DNA from: an uncultured OM43 clade bacterium
GTDB taxonomy: Bacteria; Pseudomonadota; Gammaproteobacteria; Burkholderiales; Methylophilaceae
Direction of reading: 5' to 3'
Assembly (NCBI GenBank): GCA_902558495.1
Contig: CACEEB010000010.1
Coordinates: forward strand, 1-36,755
DNA: 36,755 nt
Below the pieces are notes generated by a model. It was not told the DNA's origin. It was given only the letters and a program-made list of their open reading frames with translations, and did not search any database. This document shows, piece after piece, positions 18,224-30,678 of this stretch. A program made the translations under genes and the position numbers. Every line of letters starts with the position of its first letter. The first letter of the stretch is position 1.

Positions 18224-21200
18224 TCTCGTTTATTGTTTTGGTAATAAATTTTACTCGCCTTGCAACATCCTCCTCTTCTAATAAGATTTTAATCTTATCA
18301 GGTCCATTCATTTTAAATCTTTGATCATTTTGTAATAAATCAATTATTTTTATTGGGTCAATATCTGCATTTTTTTTAATTGTTATTTCTGATTTTCGCT
18401 TGCTAGAATCAATTTTCATGACTTCAGTTGATAATATATTTATTCTTAATTCATGAAATAAAATTAAATTGACTGTCTGTAAAGGCATTATTCCAAATCT
18501 GTCGATTAATTCTTCTTTAATGCTTTTAAGCTCATCTTTACTCTTACAACTCGACAATCTTTTATAAATAATTAGTCTTTCGTTAGTATTTGGGCAATAG
18601 GTCTGAGTAAGTATCGTAGGGGTATGTAGGTTTATCTCTTTATTTGATGTAATGGGCGATTCTAAGTCAAGTTTTTCACCTTTCTTAAGCTGCTTTATTG
18701 CGTTATTGAGCATATCTATATAGAGGTTGAACCCTATCTCATGCATCTGTCCACTTTGATTATCTCCTAATAGCTCTCCTGCACCTCGTATTTCTAGGTC
18801 GTGCATGGCCAAATGATAACCAGCTCCTAAATCCTCCATTAATTGAATTGCTTCTAATCTTTTTTTAGCATTTGAAGTAAGTTTTCTATCCTCATCGATT
18901 AGCAAATAAGCATAGGCTTGGTGATGAGATCTACCTACCCGCCCTCTTAGCTGATGCAATTGCGCTAGCCCAAATTTATCCGCTCTATTCATAATGATCG
19001 TATTTGCCGTAGGAATGTCAATTCCAGTTTCTATAATCGTTGAGCATAAAAGTATATTTATTCTTTGTTGATGAAAATCTTGCATAACATGCTCTAACTC
19101 CTTTTCCCTAAGCTGACCATGAGCAACACCAATTTTTGCCTCAGGAAGAAGTTTTGATAGCTTCTCAAACATTGATTGAATGGTATTTACCTCGTTATGG
19201 AGAAAATAAACCTGCCCTCCACGATTAAACTCTCTTAAAACTGCCTCTTTTATGATCCCTTGGCTGAAATTAACAACGAATGTTTTTATAGATAGTCGTT
19301 TTTGTGGGGGTGTAGCTATCACAGAAAATTCTCTAAGACCTTCCATTGCCAAAGATAAAGTCCTTGGTATAGGGGTTGCGGTAAGTGCCAGCACATCTAC
19401 GTTTTTTCTAAAAGCTTTAAGCTTTTCTTTTTGCCTGACACCAAACCTATGTTCCTCGTCAATAACTACCAAACCAAGATCTTTAAATTTAACATCTGGC
19501 TGCAAGAGACGGTGCGTTCCTATGATGATGTCTATTTTTCCCTCGTGCAATCGTTGCAATGACTCATATTGTTGTTTCTTTGACTTAAATCGTGATATTT
19601 CTTCAATTTTTATTGGCCACCTTGCAAAACGGTCACAAAAATTATCAAAATGCTGTTCTGCTAATAAGGTAGTTGGTACCAAAACTATTGCTTGCTTTCC
19701 ATTTAGAACGGAAATAAATGCTGCTCTAAGGGCCACTTCTGTTTTACCAAAACCTACGTCTCCACAGACTAATCTATCCATAGGTCTGGGGGACTCCATG
19801 TCCTCCACAACTCGCTCAATCGCATCCTTTTGATCAGCAGTTTCTTCAAAAGGAAATCCATCAACGAAAGCATCATAATCATTTAAGTTTATTTTTGAAC
19901 TCACTCCTTTTTGTAATGATCTTTTCGCATAAAGATCAAGTAACTCGGCGGCAGTGTCATGAATTTGGGTAAGTGCTTTTTTCTTTGCCTTTTCCCAAGA
20001 ACCACTTCCTAGTTTATGAATTGGAGCAGATTCAATTGGTCCTCCTGAGTATCTGGAGATTAAGTAAAGCTGAGACACGGGGACGTAAAGTTTATCCTCT
20101 CGCTCGTAATGCAATTCTAAAAACTCATTTATCCCCTCGCCATAATCTAAATCAACTAATCCTTTATAGCGTCCTACGCCGTGTTGCTCATGAACTATTG
20201 GATCCCCAATGCTAAGTTCTGTTAGGTCTTTAACTATACCGTCACTTGAGAAACTTTTATTTCGCTTTGATTTTTTAATCTGTCTTACAAAGTTTGGGAA
20301 AATTTCATTTTCTGTAATTATCAAATAGTTACTATATGAAAAACCATCGTGCAAAGGTCCTGCAATAAGGCAGACCTTTTCATGTGAATCAATAAATGCA
20401 TTCCAATCCTCCACTAATTTAAATTGTATATCTGACTGCTTCAATAGATCTGCTAGAGATTCTCTTCGACCGAGTCCTTCTGCACACAACAGGATTCTTT
20501 GAGTACTTTTACTGATTAGCTTTGACAGTTTATGTAATGGAGGAGATTCGTCTCTGTCAATTGCAATGTCCTTAATAGATTTAATACGATCCTTATGTTT
20601 TTTAATTTGAGTATAATCTTTGATCTTTTTAAAGAATTGATCTGGAGGAATAAGAAATTCGTTGGGTTCTAATATTGGTCTTTCTGTATCGTAAGCATAC
20701 AGGCGATACCTGCTTGCTGTTTCAGACCAATAATCTGATGCAGCTTTTGCAGTATCGCCTAAAAGTAGGACTGCATCTTTGGGTTCAATATAATCAAAAA
20801 TAGAGTTTGTTTGCTCAAAAAATAAGGGCAAATACCATTCCATACCTGCAAAAGGAGTGCTTTTGGTAATACTTTTATATATTTTAGATTTAGATAAATC
20901 ACCCTCAAACTTTTCACGGTAATTATTTCTAAAAATACCCACACCCTCATCATCAAGCGGGCACTCTCTTGCGGGTAAGAGCTTAATTTTATTTGTTGGG
21001 TATAAGCTCCTTTGCGTATCAACATCAAAGGTTCTTATAGACTCTATTTCATTATCAAAAAAGTCAATCCGATAAGGAACAATAGATCCCATTGGAAAAA
21101 TATCAATAATACCCCCACGCATTGCGAATTCACCAGGATTCATAACTTTTTCAACATATAGGTATCCATTATCGACCAGCCTATTTTTAAAAGCATTTAT

Positions 21201-21596
21201 ATCAACTGCTTGGTTTGTTTTAAAATTAAAGCTAAATTTTTCGATATAGGAACGTGGTGGCAACAAATGTAGGGATGTGGAAAGGGGTAATAAATTAATA
21301 TCGAATTCTCTTTGTGTCATTTGATAGAGTGTTAGTAATCGCTCCGATATTAGATCTGGATGCGGAGATATTTGATCATAGGGTAAGGTTTCCCAATCAG
21401 GAAAGTGGTTTACCCTAAGCTTTGGATAAAACCATGATATTTCTTCCTTAAGCCGAATAGCCTCAAATACATTACCTGTAAAAATATTAAGTGATTGTTT
21501 TTTTGAGCTAAGATGCTCGTAAAAAATCCTACCAATCTCAATGCTGTGAGAGGTATTAGTATTAATAAAGAAATTATTTTCAGAAAAACTATTCAC
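18213..21596 (-). CDS. mfd: Transcription-repair coupling factor Mfd
   Basis: Mfd removes RNA polymerase stalled at DNA lesions and recruits UvrA. At 1127 residues it is full length. Domains in order: the UvrB-like N-terminal module (HFPDWETLPYDQISPHPDLISERL, EKVMNPGEFAMRGGIIDIFP), the CarD-like polymerase-interacting domain (about 455-525, GDPIVHEQHGVGRYKGL), and the RecG-like translocase. The translocase shows Walker A CGDVGFGKTEVALRA (about 612), Walker B VIDEEHRFG, LTATPIPRTL and the QLHQLRGRVGRS motif. The TRCF C-terminal domain closes it (LIDRFGIMPLQTVNL). It is divergent from rpiA across 78 bases and convergent with addA, overlapping by 11 bases. Confidence 0.98.
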   Translation of the reverse strand: MNSFSENNFFINTNTSHSIEIGRIFYEHLSSKKQSLNIFTGNVFEAIRLKEEISWFYPKLRVNHFPDWETLPYDQISPHPDLISERLLTLYQMTQREFDINLLPLSTSLHLLPPRSYIEKFSFNFKTNQAVDINAFKNRLVDNGYLYVEKVMNPGEFAMRGGIIDIFPMGSIVPYRIDFFDNEIESIRTFDVDTQRSLYPTNKIKLLPARECPLDDEGVGIFRNNYREKFEGDLSKSKIYKSITKSTPFAGMEWYLPLFFEQTNSIFDYIEPKDAVLLLGDTAKAASDYWSETASRYRLYAYDTERPILEPNEFLIPPDQFFKKIKDYTQIKKHKDRIKSIKDIAIDRDESPPLHKLSKLISKSTQRILLCAEGLGRRESLADLLKQSDIQFKLVEDWNAFIDSHEKVCLIAGPLHDGFSYSNYLIITENEIFPNFVRQIKKSKRNKSFSSDGIVKDLTELSIGDPIVHEQHGVGRYKGLVDLDYGEGINEFLELHYEREDKLYVPVSQLYLISRYSGGPIESAPIHKLGSGSWEKAKKKALTQIHDTAAELLDLYAKRSLQKGVSSKINLNDYDAFVDGFPFEETADQKDAIERVVEDMESPRPMDRLVCGDVGFGKTEVALRAAFISVLNGKQAIVLVPTTLLAEQHFDNFCDRFARWPIKIEEISRFKSKKQQYESLQRLHEGKIDIIIGTHRLLQPDVKFKDLGLVVIDEEHRFGVRQKEKLKAFRKNVDVLALTATPIPRTLSLAMEGLREFSVIATPPQKRLSIKTFVVNFSQGIIKEAVLREFNRGGQVYFLHNEVNTIQSMFEKLSKLLPEAKIGVAHGQLREKELEHVMQDFHQQRINILLCSTIIETGIDIPTANTIIMNRADKFGLAQLHQLRGRVGRSHHQAYAYLLIDEDRKLTSNAKKRLEAIQLMEDLGAGYHLAMHDLEIRGAGELLGDNQSGQMHEIGFNLYIDMLNNAIKQLKKGEKLDLESPITSNKEINLHTPTILTQTYCPNTNERLIIYKRLSSCKSKDELKSIKEELIDRFGIMPLQTVNLILFHELRINILSTEVMKIDSSKRKSEITIKKNADIDPIKIIDLLQNDQRFKMNGPDKIKILLEEEDVARRVKFITKTINEITV

Positions 21597-21674
21597 TTAA
21601 GAGACTGCTATGGATTGCTATCTAAAATTAAGGAAGTATTATAAACATGAATTGACAAAAAAATGGGTAAATAA

Positions 21675-22355
21675 ATGAATGATAAAGATCTGGTGGCTCA
21701 TGAGGCACTTAAATACATAAAAAATAACAGTATTGTCGGTCTTGGGACTGGGTCTACAGCAAATCTATTCATTGAAGCTTTAGCACAAAAGATACAAAAA
21801 GAGTCATTAACAATAAAGGTGGTTGCGAGCTCAACAGTCAGTCAAATTAAAGCATTGGAGTGTGGGCTTGATTATATATCCCTGGATCAAATCGAAACTA
21901 TTGATACATATGTAGATGGGGCAGATGAGGTAACAAAAAATTTAGAAGTATTAAAAGGGAGGGGCTATGATCTTCTTCGAGAAAAATTATTAGCGCAAGC
22001 GAGTGATCAATTTATAGTTATTGGGGATAAATCAAAAATGGTCTCTAAAATCGGTGAAAAGTTCCCAATTCCTATCGAAATTACGCCAATTGCATGGAAA
22101 ATAACGAAAAAAATTATCCAAAAAATTGCTGTAAATTGTGTTTTAAGGCCAAATAATGCTGGAGATGCTTTTGCTATTACATCGGCTGGAAATTATGTTT
22201 TAGATTGTCAATTTGAATATCAAAACCTGAAAGATCTCTCTAATGAGATTGCAAAAACGCCTGGTGTAGTTGAGTATGGTATTTTTCAGGATATCGCAAA
22301 CGTTGCACTAATAGCAGAAAATAATCAAATCGAAACTATTACTTTGGGAGCTTAA
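21675..22355 (+). CDS. rpiA: Ribose-5-phosphate isomerase A
   Basis: RpiA interconverts ribose-5-phosphate and ribulose-5-phosphate in the pentose phosphate pathway, and in methylotrophs also in the ribulose monophosphate cycle. The 226 residues contain the phosphate loop GLGTGSTAN (22-30), ASSTVSQ, the catalytic DGADE (D81, D84), K94 and E103 (in LREK), all at the E. coli numbering. The usually invariant KGGGAAL loop is KGRGYDL here, so Gly96, Ala98 and Ala99 become Arg, Tyr and Asp. The rest ([15 protein letters not shown]) is regular. It is divergent from mfd, and its 3' end overlaps serS by 17 bases. Confidence 0.93.
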   Translation: MNDKDLVAHEALKYIKNNSIVGLGTGSTANLFIEALAQKIQKESLTIKVVASSTVSQIKALECGLDYISLDQIETIDTYVDGADEVTKNLEVLKGRGYDLLREKLLAQASDQFIVIGDKSKMVSKIGEKFPIPIEITPIAWKITKKIIQKIAVNCVLRPNNAGDAFAITSAGNYVLDCQFEYQNLKDLSNEIAKTPGVVEYGIFQDIANVALIAENNQIETITLGA

Positions 22356-23625
22356 GGATTTTCTCCCCGTCCATATAGACGGATAAAACCTTAGGAATAG
22401 TGACGCTACCATCTTCACGTTGATTATTCTCAAGAATCGCCACCAACGTCCTTCCTACCGCTAAACCCGACCCATTTAAAGTATGTAAAAGTGTATTTTT
22501 CTTATCGGAATCTTTAAACCTTGCTTTCATTCGTCTTGCTTGAAAAGACTCACAATTAGAAACAGAGGATATCTCTCGGTACATATTCTGTGATGGAATC
22601 CAAACCTCTAGATCATAGGTTTTTGCTGCGCCAAATCCCATATCTCCTTTGCAGAGCTCAACGACACGATAAGGAAGATTTAATTTTGACAAAATATTCT
22701 CAGCATGCTTAACCATCTCATCCAATACTTCATATGAGTTATCTGGGTGGCTAATTTGGACCATCTCAACTTTTTCAAATTGATGTTGTCTTATCATACC
22801 TCGAGTGTCTTTACCATATGATCCAGCCTCTGACCTAAAACAGGGGGTAAGTGCGGTAAATTTTAATGGTAAATGTTGCTCTTCTTGTATGCTATTACTT
22901 ACAAGATTGGTTAAAGGAACCTCTCCTGTTGGGATTAAATACAAATCACTCTCATCGTTACCCCTTTTAGTTACAAACAAATCCTCTGCAAATTTTGGTA
23001 ACTGGCCTGTACCAATTAATGATTCAGTGTTTACAAGAAATGGTGTGTAACATTCCTCATAACCATGCTCATTAACTTGGATATCAAGCATGAATTGTGA
23101 TATGGCTCTGTGAAGTTTTGCGATACCCCCTCTCATAACGACGAATCTTGAGCCAGATAATTTAGTTCCTAAATCAAAATCGAGGCCCAGGAATTTTCCA
23201 ACATCCACATGATCACTAACTTTGAAATCAAATATTTTTTTGGTACCACATTCTCTAACAACGATATTATCCTCGTCAGTTATTCCGTCAGGAACTGAGG
23301 GATGAGGTATATTTGGAATTAATAATAGAAAATCATTAATTTTTTCCTGCAACTCTGAAAGTTCTACCTCTAGGGCTTTTAATTCACTAGATGTCTCGCT
23401 TACGAGCTTCATCAAACTATCCGTATTACTCCCTTTTGCTTTTTCCATGCCTATTTTTTTGGAATTTTCATTTCTAATTTCTTGAAGTTCTTGTGTGCGA
23501 ACTTGAATTTTCTTTCTTGATGCTTCCAGCTCTGAGAAGGCTTCAGTATCCAAATCAAATCCACGTTTCTTGAGTAAATTTGCCACTCCAATTACATCAT
23601 CTCTTAATAAATTAATATCAATCAT
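22339..23625 (-). CDS. serS: Seryl-tRNA synthetase
   Basis: This is a class II synthetase that charges tRNA-Ser (and tRNA-Sec). The 428 residues have the N-terminal tRNA-binding coiled-coil arm (about 25-110, rich in K, E, L and Q). The catalytic core has motif 2, [29 protein letters not shown], and motif 3, [27 protein letters not shown] and [17 protein letters not shown] are family blocks. It is the last gene of ftsK-lolA-rarA-serS, starting 5 bases after the rarA stop, and overlaps convergent rpiA. Confidence 0.98.
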   Translation of the reverse strand: MIDINLLRDDVIGVANLLKKRGFDLDTEAFSELEASRKKIQVRTQELQEIRNENSKKIGMEKAKGSNTDSLMKLVSETSSELKALEVELSELQEKINDFLLLIPNIPHPSVPDGITDEDNIVVRECGTKKIFDFKVSDHVDVGKFLGLDFDLGTKLSGSRFVVMRGGIAKLHRAISQFMLDIQVNEHGYEECYTPFLVNTESLIGTGQLPKFAEDLFVTKRGNDESDLYLIPTGEVPLTNLVSNSIQEEQHLPLKFTALTPCFRSEAGSYGKDTRGMIRQHQFEKVEMVQISHPDNSYEVLDEMVKHAENILSKLNLPYRVVELCKGDMGFGAAKTYDLEVWIPSQNMYREISSVSNCESFQARRMKARFKDSDKKNTLLHTLNGSGLAVGRTLVAILENNQREDGSVTIPKVLSVYMDGEKILKLPK

Positions 23626-23630
23626 AATTT

Positions 23631-24926
23631 TTACTTTCTTTTCTTATATTCTTTGTCCAATGATTCTAAAAATTCTTGCTTCTCACTTATTTTCTTCTCT
23701 AAACCTCTTTCGGTTGGTTTAAAGAACTTTACAGGGTCCAATTCATCGGGAAAATATTTTTCCCCAGCAGCATACCCATTAGGTTCATTATGAGCATAGC
23801 GATATTCTTTACCGTAGTTTAAATCATTCATAAGCTTTGTTGGAGCATTTCTAAGATGTATTGGTACATCATGATGATTTTGGTTTTTAATAAATGCCTT
23901 TACATCATTGTATGCAACGTAAGCACTATTACTTTTCGCCGCCATAGCTAAATAAATTACTGCATTACTTAAAGCAAGCTCTCCCTCAGGATGGCCAAGT
24001 CGCTCATATATTTGGTAAGCTTCAAGTGCCATCGTTTGCGCTCGTGGATCAGCTAATCCAATATCCTCAACTGCTATTCTCACAATTCTTCTTGCTAAAT
24101 AAAGAGGGTCTGCACCCCCATCAAGCATTCTAAAAAACCAATAAAGTGAAGCGTCCGGATCAGACCCTCTCACTGATTTATGCAACGCAGATATCTGATC
24201 ATAAAATTGATCTCCTCCTTTATCAAATCGCCTTGCTTTGTCGGTAAGTATTTTTTTAACTACATCCTGAGAAATTTCTTTTTTACCATCAACCTTTGAT
24301 CTATTTATTGCCATTTCAATGAGGTTTATAAGCCTTCTCGCATCTCCAGATGCATAATTTAAAAGCATAAGCTTTGCTTCTTGCTCCATGGAATGACTAT
24401 TTTTATATGATAAAGCTCTATCTATAATTAGTAATAAGTCCTCTGTATTAAGGGCTTTTAATAAATAGGATTGGCATCGACTTAATAATGCAGAATTGAC
24501 CTCAAAGGAAGGGTTCTCTGTAGTTGCCCCAACAAAAATAATTAAACCCGACTCTATGTGAGGAAGAAATGCATCTTGCTGACTCTTGTTGAAACGATGT
24601 ACCTCATCAACGAATAAAATAGTTTTTTTGTTCTGTTGATCTTTTGCATATTTAGCTCGCTCAATAGCTTCACGAATTTCCTTTACCCCAGATAACACGG
24701 CAGATACTGAAAGAAATTCTGATTCGGAGGTATTTGCTATAACGCGAGCAATAGTTGTTTTGCCGACACCTGGTGGCCCCCACAAAATCATTGAGGGTAA
24801 GTTACCTGATTCTATAGCTACTTTGAGAGGTTGTCCCTCACCCATTAATTCAGATTGACCAATAATATCATTGACATTTTTTGGTCTTAATAGCTCTGCT
24901 AAAGGCTGTTCTTGGTTATCATCCAT
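23631..24926 (-). CDS. rarA: Replication-associated recombination protein RarA (MgsA)
   Basis: RarA is a tetrameric AAA+ ATPase that acts at stalled replication forks, related to the clamp-loader ATPases. The 431 residues contain Walker [14 protein letters not shown], Walker [21 protein letters not shown], sensor 1 [11 protein letters not shown], and the SRC arginine-finger region. The C-terminal tetramerisation part includes [24 protein letters not shown] and [16 protein letters not shown]. Its ATG directly follows the lolA stop (TAAATG), and serS follows after 5 bases. The lolA-rarA-serS order is common in beta- and gammaproteobacteria. Confidence 0.97.
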   Translation of the reverse strand: MDDNQEQPLAELLRPKNVNDIIGQSELMGEGQPLKVAIESGNLPSMILWGPPGVGKTTIARVIANTSESEFLSVSAVLSGVKEIREAIERAKYAKDQQNKKTILFVDEVHRFNKSQQDAFLPHIESGLIIFVGATTENPSFEVNSALLSRCQSYLLKALNTEDLLLIIDRALSYKNSHSMEQEAKLMLLNYASGDARRLINLIEMAINRSKVDGKKEISQDVVKKILTDKARRFDKGGDQFYDQISALHKSVRGSDPDASLYWFFRMLDGGADPLYLARRIVRIAVEDIGLADPRAQTMALEAYQIYERLGHPEGELALSNAVIYLAMAAKSNSAYVAYNDVKAFIKNQNHHDVPIHLRNAPTKLMNDLNYGKEYRYAHNEPNGYAAGEKYFPDELDPVKFFKPTERGLEKKISEKQEFLESLDKEYKKRK

Positions 24927-25532
24927 TTAATTTTTTATTACATCAACATCCTCAGGAACATTAAAAAGAAAAGATCCCTCGTTTATTTCCTTATTACTTT
25001 CAAGCTGATTAAAGTGTATCTCAGTTCTATGTTCCAAATTATCTAAAATATGCATTTTAGATAAAACGCTATCATCAAAAGATATTGTTACTTTTTTAAA
25101 AGTGGAGTCTTGTATTTTTTTAGGTACAGCTGCAAAAGTAAAATTAAGTTTGGCTTTCTTCAATATTTTTATATCAAAATGATCTGTTGCCGAAGCGCTA
25201 ACAAGAAGCATGGCTGGACTAACGCCTCCAAGTTTTTGCAGGGCACTAATCACAACCTGTTTAAGATCTGGATCATAAAGGTATAGCAGCTCCCCATCAC
25301 AAATAATTTGACTTTGAAATGGACGATCATAGTTCCATTTAAAAAAGTTTGGTTTTTTAAATAAAAAGGTGCCTTGGACATCTTGAATAATATTGTTTTT
25401 ATTATCAATTACTTTTTGATTAAAGCTACCTTGTAATGTCTGCATGTTATTTACAAGTTTAGTGAATTCTAATTGATCATCTGCAAAACATAACCAAGGA
25501 AATAGAAGGATGATTAAAAAAAATTTAATCAT
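24927..25532 (-). CDS. lolA: Outer-membrane lipoprotein carrier protein LolA
   Basis: LolA is the periplasmic chaperone that takes lipoproteins from LolCDE to LolB at the outer membrane. The 201-residue precursor begins with a clear signal peptide ([17 protein letters not shown], cleavage before DDQ). The mature part has the family pattern [48 protein letters not shown], and the helix-covering [12 protein letters not shown]. It overlaps the end of ftsK by 8 bases and touches rarA, so it is translated within the ftsK-lolA-rarA-serS operon. Confidence 0.94.
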   Translation of the reverse strand: MIKFFLIILLFPWLCFADDQLEFTKLVNNMQTLQGSFNQKVIDNKNNIIQDVQGTFLFKKPNFFKWNYDRPFQSQIICDGELLYLYDPDLKQVVISALQKLGGVSPAMLLVSASATDHFDIKILKKAKLNFTFAAVPKKIQDSTFKKVTISFDDSVLSKMHILDNLEHRTEIHFNQLESNKEINEGSFLFNVPEDVDVIKN

Positions 25533-27822
25533 TATTTGGCGCTACTATCTCTCTATTACCATTGCTTTGCATTGGAGTTACTAATCCAGCTTTTTCCATA
25601 TCCTCTATTATTCGTGCTGCTCGGTTATAGCCAATGCGTAAATTCCTTTGTACGTAGGAAATTGAAGCTTTTCTTGTTCGTAAAACAATTTCAACTGCCT
25701 CGTCATATAAGGGGTCTTTTTCCCCCGAAAGTCCCTCGCCATCAGATTGCATCATAGAGCTATCTGTGGGGTTTAAAATTTCATCTACATACCTTGGCGC
25801 CCCTTTTTCTTTCAAGAAATTGACTACCTTATGGACCTCTCCATCTGATACAAACGCTCCATGGATTCTGACGGGATATCCCGTACCAGGGGGTAAGTAA
25901 AGCATATCTCCTTTACCTAAAAGAGTTTCTGCCCCCATTTGATCCAAAATAGTTCTTGAATCAATTTTACTTGATACCTGAAAAGCAATACGAGCTGGTA
26001 TATTTGCTTTAATTAGTCCAGTAATAACATCAACGGATGGTCTTTGTGTGGCAAGTACCAAATGAATTCCCGCTGCCCTTGCCTTTTGAGCTAATCTTGC
26101 AATTAATTCTTCTATCTTTTTACCCATAACCATCATGAGGTCTGCTAATTCATCTATAACAATGACAATTTGTGTCATTTCTTCCAATGGCTCTGGCTCT
26201 TCTGGATTGAGCGAGAAAGGGTTGGTTAATGGATTGCCTTTATTCACCGCATCCTTAAATTTTTGATTAAAACCAGCTAAATTTCTTACACCAAATGTAG
26301 ACATTAATTTGTATCGTCTTTCCATTTCCGCTACCGCCCAATTCAATGCATGCCCTGCCTGACTCATATCAGTAACCACTGGCGTCAATAAGTGAGGTAT
26401 GCCCTCATAAACTGATAATTCCAACATTTTAGGATCAATCAGTATCATGCGTACTTCATCCGCTTTTGCTTTATAAAGTAAACTTAAAACTAAGGCATTG
26501 ATAGCTACAGATTTACCAGAACCAGTGGTTCCAGCAATCAATAAATGCGGCATCCTCGCAATATCTGCTACCTCGGGTTTACCTGAAATATCTTTTCCCA
26601 ATACTAATGATAATAATGCGGAGGAATCAGCAAAATTCTTTGAGCTCATAATTTCAGATAAATATACAATCTGACGATTTGGATTGGGAATTTCAAGCCC
26701 CATACACGTTTTACCTGGAATGGTTTCAACCACCCTTACACTAACCACTGATAAAGCTCTAGCCAGATCTTTCGCTAAGTTTGTAACCTGACTTCCCTTA
26801 ACACCTGGAGCTGGCTCAAATTCATAACGTGTAATCACTGGTCCAGGTTGAGCAGAGATAACTTTAGCCTCGATACCAAAGTCCAACAATTTTTTTTCAA
26901 TTAACCTTGAAATAAACTCAATAGTTTCTGGTGACTGTTTTTCTAATTGAGCTGATGGTTCATCAAGTAAATGAATAGGGGGTAACTCTGCATCGCTGTC
27001 GCCAAAAAGATTGGTTTGTTTTTCTTTAATTACACGAACACTTTCCTTAATCTCTGTTTTAGACTCAAGAATTGCAAGTGGTGATCTTTTAGCAAGTTTT
27101 TTTCGTTCTGTCTGAACAAAATCTGACCTTTGCTGCTCAAATTTTTTACCTTCTTTTCTATCTTGCCAATCATAATAATAATAAGTAACTTTGTTTGTTA
27201 GATTACATAAAAAATTGCCAATACCTTCTGCAATATTTAACCAGGACCAGCCTGTAAACAAACTAAATCCAATTGCAAAAACAACTACTAAAAAAATTAG
27301 TGAGCCAATATAACCAATATTCTCTATCAAAAAAACAATGGAAGTAGCTCCCAACATACCTCCTTGTTCCGATGGAAAATTTGCTTGTATAGCTATAATA
27401 TGTCCAGCTTCAAAAGAAGATGATGAAAATATGAGTAAGAAAAAACCTAAATAATGAACTGGTAAAATATGTTTGCTTCGATAGTCCTCATTTTCAATGC
27501 GAGGGTAGATTAAGAAGATACTGTAGAGACTTAAAAAAACTAACCACCAAGCAGAAAGACCAAAAATATAGAGCGTAAAATCCGAAAAGTATGCTCCAAA
27601 AATTCCTGCAAGATTCGAAACTTTAACCCCTGCTTCTACCGCATTTGACCATGATGGATCTTGAGGGTTGTAGGTTCCTAGGGCAAGGGTCATGTAAAGC
27701 CCAATAAATAGCAATACAAACCAAGAAGCCTCTCGGAATATTCTGTTAGCCATGATTTGTGGCGCATTATCCCGCAGGGTAATTTTTTTGCTAATTTTTT
27801 TTGATTTTTTGCTTGCTAACAA
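25525..27822 (-). CDS. ftsK: DNA translocase FtsK
   Basis: FtsK anchors at the division septum and pumps DNA to XerCD/dif, resolving chromosome dimers. The 765-residue protein is a short-linker form. It has four or five N-terminal membrane spans (about 34-195), a charged linker (about 215-300), and a motor domain with the GFEP-like block [16 protein letters not shown]. Walker A is GTTGSGKS (431-438) and Walker [10 protein letters not shown]. The C-terminal gamma winged helix that reads KOPS is present ([34 protein letters not shown]). It is divergent from trxB and first in a four-gene operon with lolA, rarA and serS. Confidence 0.97.
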   Translation of the reverse strand: MLASKKSKKISKKITLRDNAPQIMANRIFREASWFVLLFIGLYMTLALGTYNPQDPSWSNAVEAGVKVSNLAGIFGAYFSDFTLYIFGLSAWWLVFLSLYSIFLIYPRIENEDYRSKHILPVHYLGFFLLIFSSSSFEAGHIIAIQANFPSEQGGMLGATSIVFLIENIGYIGSLIFLVVVFAIGFSLFTGWSWLNIAEGIGNFLCNLTNKVTYYYYDWQDRKEGKKFEQQRSDFVQTERKKLAKRSPLAILESKTEIKESVRVIKEKQTNLFGDSDAELPPIHLLDEPSAQLEKQSPETIEFISRLIEKKLLDFGIEAKVISAQPGPVITRYEFEPAPGVKGSQVTNLAKDLARALSVVSVRVVETIPGKTCMGLEIPNPNRQIVYLSEIMSSKNFADSSALLSLVLGKDISGKPEVADIARMPHLLIAGTTGSGKSVAINALVLSLLYKAKADEVRMILIDPKMLELSVYEGIPHLLTPVVTDMSQAGHALNWAVAEMERRYKLMSTFGVRNLAGFNQKFKDAVNKGNPLTNPFSLNPEEPEPLEEMTQIVIVIDELADLMMVMGKKIEELIARLAQKARAAGIHLVLATQRPSVDVITGLIKANIPARIAFQVSSKIDSRTILDQMGAETLLGKGDMLYLPPGTGYPVRIHGAFVSDGEVHKVVNFLKEKGAPRYVDEILNPTDSSMMQSDGEGLSGEKDPLYDEAVEIVLRTRKASISYVQRNLRIGYNRAARIIEDMEKAGLVTPMQSNGNREIVAPNND

Positions 27823-27927
27823 TTTATTTTAACGCCTAATAATTTATTTCAAATTATATCAGGATGTACTTCAAAAAATACGCACTATTGCAATAACCAA
27901 AAAAAATAAAAATTTTAATTAAAACAT

Positions 27928-27956
27928 TTGATTGATTGCCAAGTGTCTACTAGAAT
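27928..27956 (+). promoter_or_regulatory. Sigma-70-type promoter of trxB
   Basis: TTGATT (27928-27933) and TAGAAT (27951-27956) are separated by exactly 17 bases and lie 40 bases before the trxB start codon, a good match to the vegetative consensus. The 173-base divergent gap with ftsK is otherwise very AT-rich. It also has a short direct repeat of AATTTATTT near the ftsK end. Confidence 0.6.
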
Positions 27957-27992
27957 TAGTAGCAACTAAATTTACCTTTTGAAAGTCTATAA

Positions 27993-29462
<1,470 letters not shown>

Positions 29463-29466
<4 letters not shown>

Positions 29467-29939
29467 ATAGACTCTATGATACATACAGCCTGAGCTGCGA
29501 TTCCTTCACCTCTTCCCAATGCACCTAATTTTTCAGTTGTGGTTCCTTTTATATTAATTTGATTTTTGGAGCATATACAATCTTCCGCAATATTTGCAAT
29601 CATAGCCTCAGAATATGCTTGTATTTTCGGTTGTTCACAAATAATTGTGCAGTCAATATTTACCACCTTAAACTTTTCTTTTTTTACAATGCTAATAACT
29701 TTTTTTAAAATTTCTCTGGAATTTATACCTTCAATATCAGGATCACTATCAGGAAAAATTTTTCCAATATCACCAAGCCCAGCCGCTCCTAGCAATGCAT
29801 CGCTAATCGCATGCAGAAGAACGTCTGCATCTGAATGGCCATCAAGGCCATGAGAATATTCTATTGTTACCCCTCCAATAATACACGGTCTTCCAGAAAC
29901 AAATTTATGCACATCAAAACCATGACCAACCCTAATCAT
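29463..29939 (-). CDS. ispF: 2-C-methyl-D-erythritol 2,4-cyclodiphosphate synthase
   Basis: IspF closes the cyclic diphosphate in the MEP isoprenoid pathway. The 158-residue protein has the metal site D9-V-H11 (GHGFDVHKF), the GLDGHSDADVLLHAISDALLGAAGLGDIGKIFPD block with the third metal histidine, and the C-terminal KGTTTEKLGALGRGEGIAAQAV. Its start overlaps the ispD stop by 4 bases (ATGA-type coupling), the usual ispD-ispF order. Confidence 0.97.
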
Positions 29940-30634
29940 AACTTTCCCTCTTTAATAAGATGTAAAGCATTTTGTGCTCTCAATAAATCCTCTGGGTATG
30001 TTATTTTAAAGTTTTGCGTATTTCCCTTAAATAATTTTGGTTTTAGCCCAAGAGCTTCAACTGCTTCGGCTTCATCAGTTGGTGTTCCTTGAAAATTCTT
30101 CAAGGCTTTTTTTAAAATTTTATTGCGAAACATTTGTGGAGTTTGTGCTAGCCATAAAACATCTCTATCTTCAGTGCCTATAACTTCTGACTTTTTATTT
30201 ATCTTTTTTACAGTATCCGTAACTGGGATTGCAACTATCCCCCCGACTTTATCGGTGGATACCTCTCTTATAAATTGATTAATCATAAATTCCGTAATGC
30301 CAATTCGTGCAGCATCATGAACCATCACCCAATCATTTTCATCAATTTGCTTATTGATTTCTAACAAAGAGTGGAGGACTGTTTGCGCCCTGCTCTCTCC
30401 TCCCGTATATAAAATCGTTGTCTTATTTGAAAACTGATAGTTACCATGAGCTATGGTTTTTTCCTTTGGATTTAGAGCAATGAAAACTGATTCTATAGAT
30501 TGTATACGAGCAAATACTGCGTCTATGTATTCTAGTATGGTTTTATCCCCAATACGCGTAAATTGCTTGGGAATAGATTGGCCCAATCTACTTCCATGGC
30601 CTGCAGCAGGAATAATTACATGAACATTTGACAT
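29936..30634 (-). CDS. ispD: 2-C-methyl-D-erythritol 4-phosphate cytidylyltransferase
   Basis: IspD transfers CMP from CTP to methylerythritol phosphate, an early MEP-pathway step. The 232 residues show the nucleotidyltransferase loop IIPAAGHGSRLGQSIPKQF, GGESRAQTV, VHDAARIGI and IPVTDTVKK. The terminal GTPTDEAEAVEALGLKPKLFKGN and FKITYPEDLL are standard. The ATG at 30634 is fixed by the protein start, but no Shine-Dalgarno precedes it. Instead the start codon lies inside the right arm of a perfect 10-bp inverted repeat. It is followed in overlap by ispF, with amt ending 44 bases upstream. Confidence 0.96.
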   Translation of the reverse strand: MSNVHVIIPAAGHGSRLGQSIPKQFTRIGDKTILEYIDAVFARIQSIESVFIALNPKEKTIAHGNYQFSNKTTILYTGGESRAQTVLHSLLEINKQIDENDWVMVHDAARIGITEFMINQFIREVSTDKVGGIVAIPVTDTVKKINKKSEVIGTEDRDVLWLAQTPQMFRNKILKKALKNFQGTPTDEAEAVEALGLKPKLFKGNTQNFKITYPEDLLRAQNALHLIKEGKL

Positions 30635-30656
30635 GCATGAATTTTAGCATGTCAAA
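30627..30656 (-). promoter_or_regulatory. Perfect inverted repeat enclosing the ispD start codon
   Basis: TTTGACATGC (30627-30636) and its exact complement GCATGTCAAA (30647-30656) are separated by 10 bases. In the ispD message this gives a 10-bp hairpin with the AUG (30634-30632) buried in the 3' arm. There is no U-tract behind it, so it is not a terminator for amt. It may sequester the ribosome start site or, as DNA, be an operator for a dimeric regulator. Confidence 0.55.
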
Positions 30657-30678
30657 TAGATTCAACTAAATAATAAAA

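Noticed and set aside
19252-19833. Long open frame opposite mfd (193 codons, plus strand)
   Set aside because: It is fully antisense to the conserved Mfd helicase region, has no recognisable motif and no ribosome site; an antisense shadow is the simpler reading.
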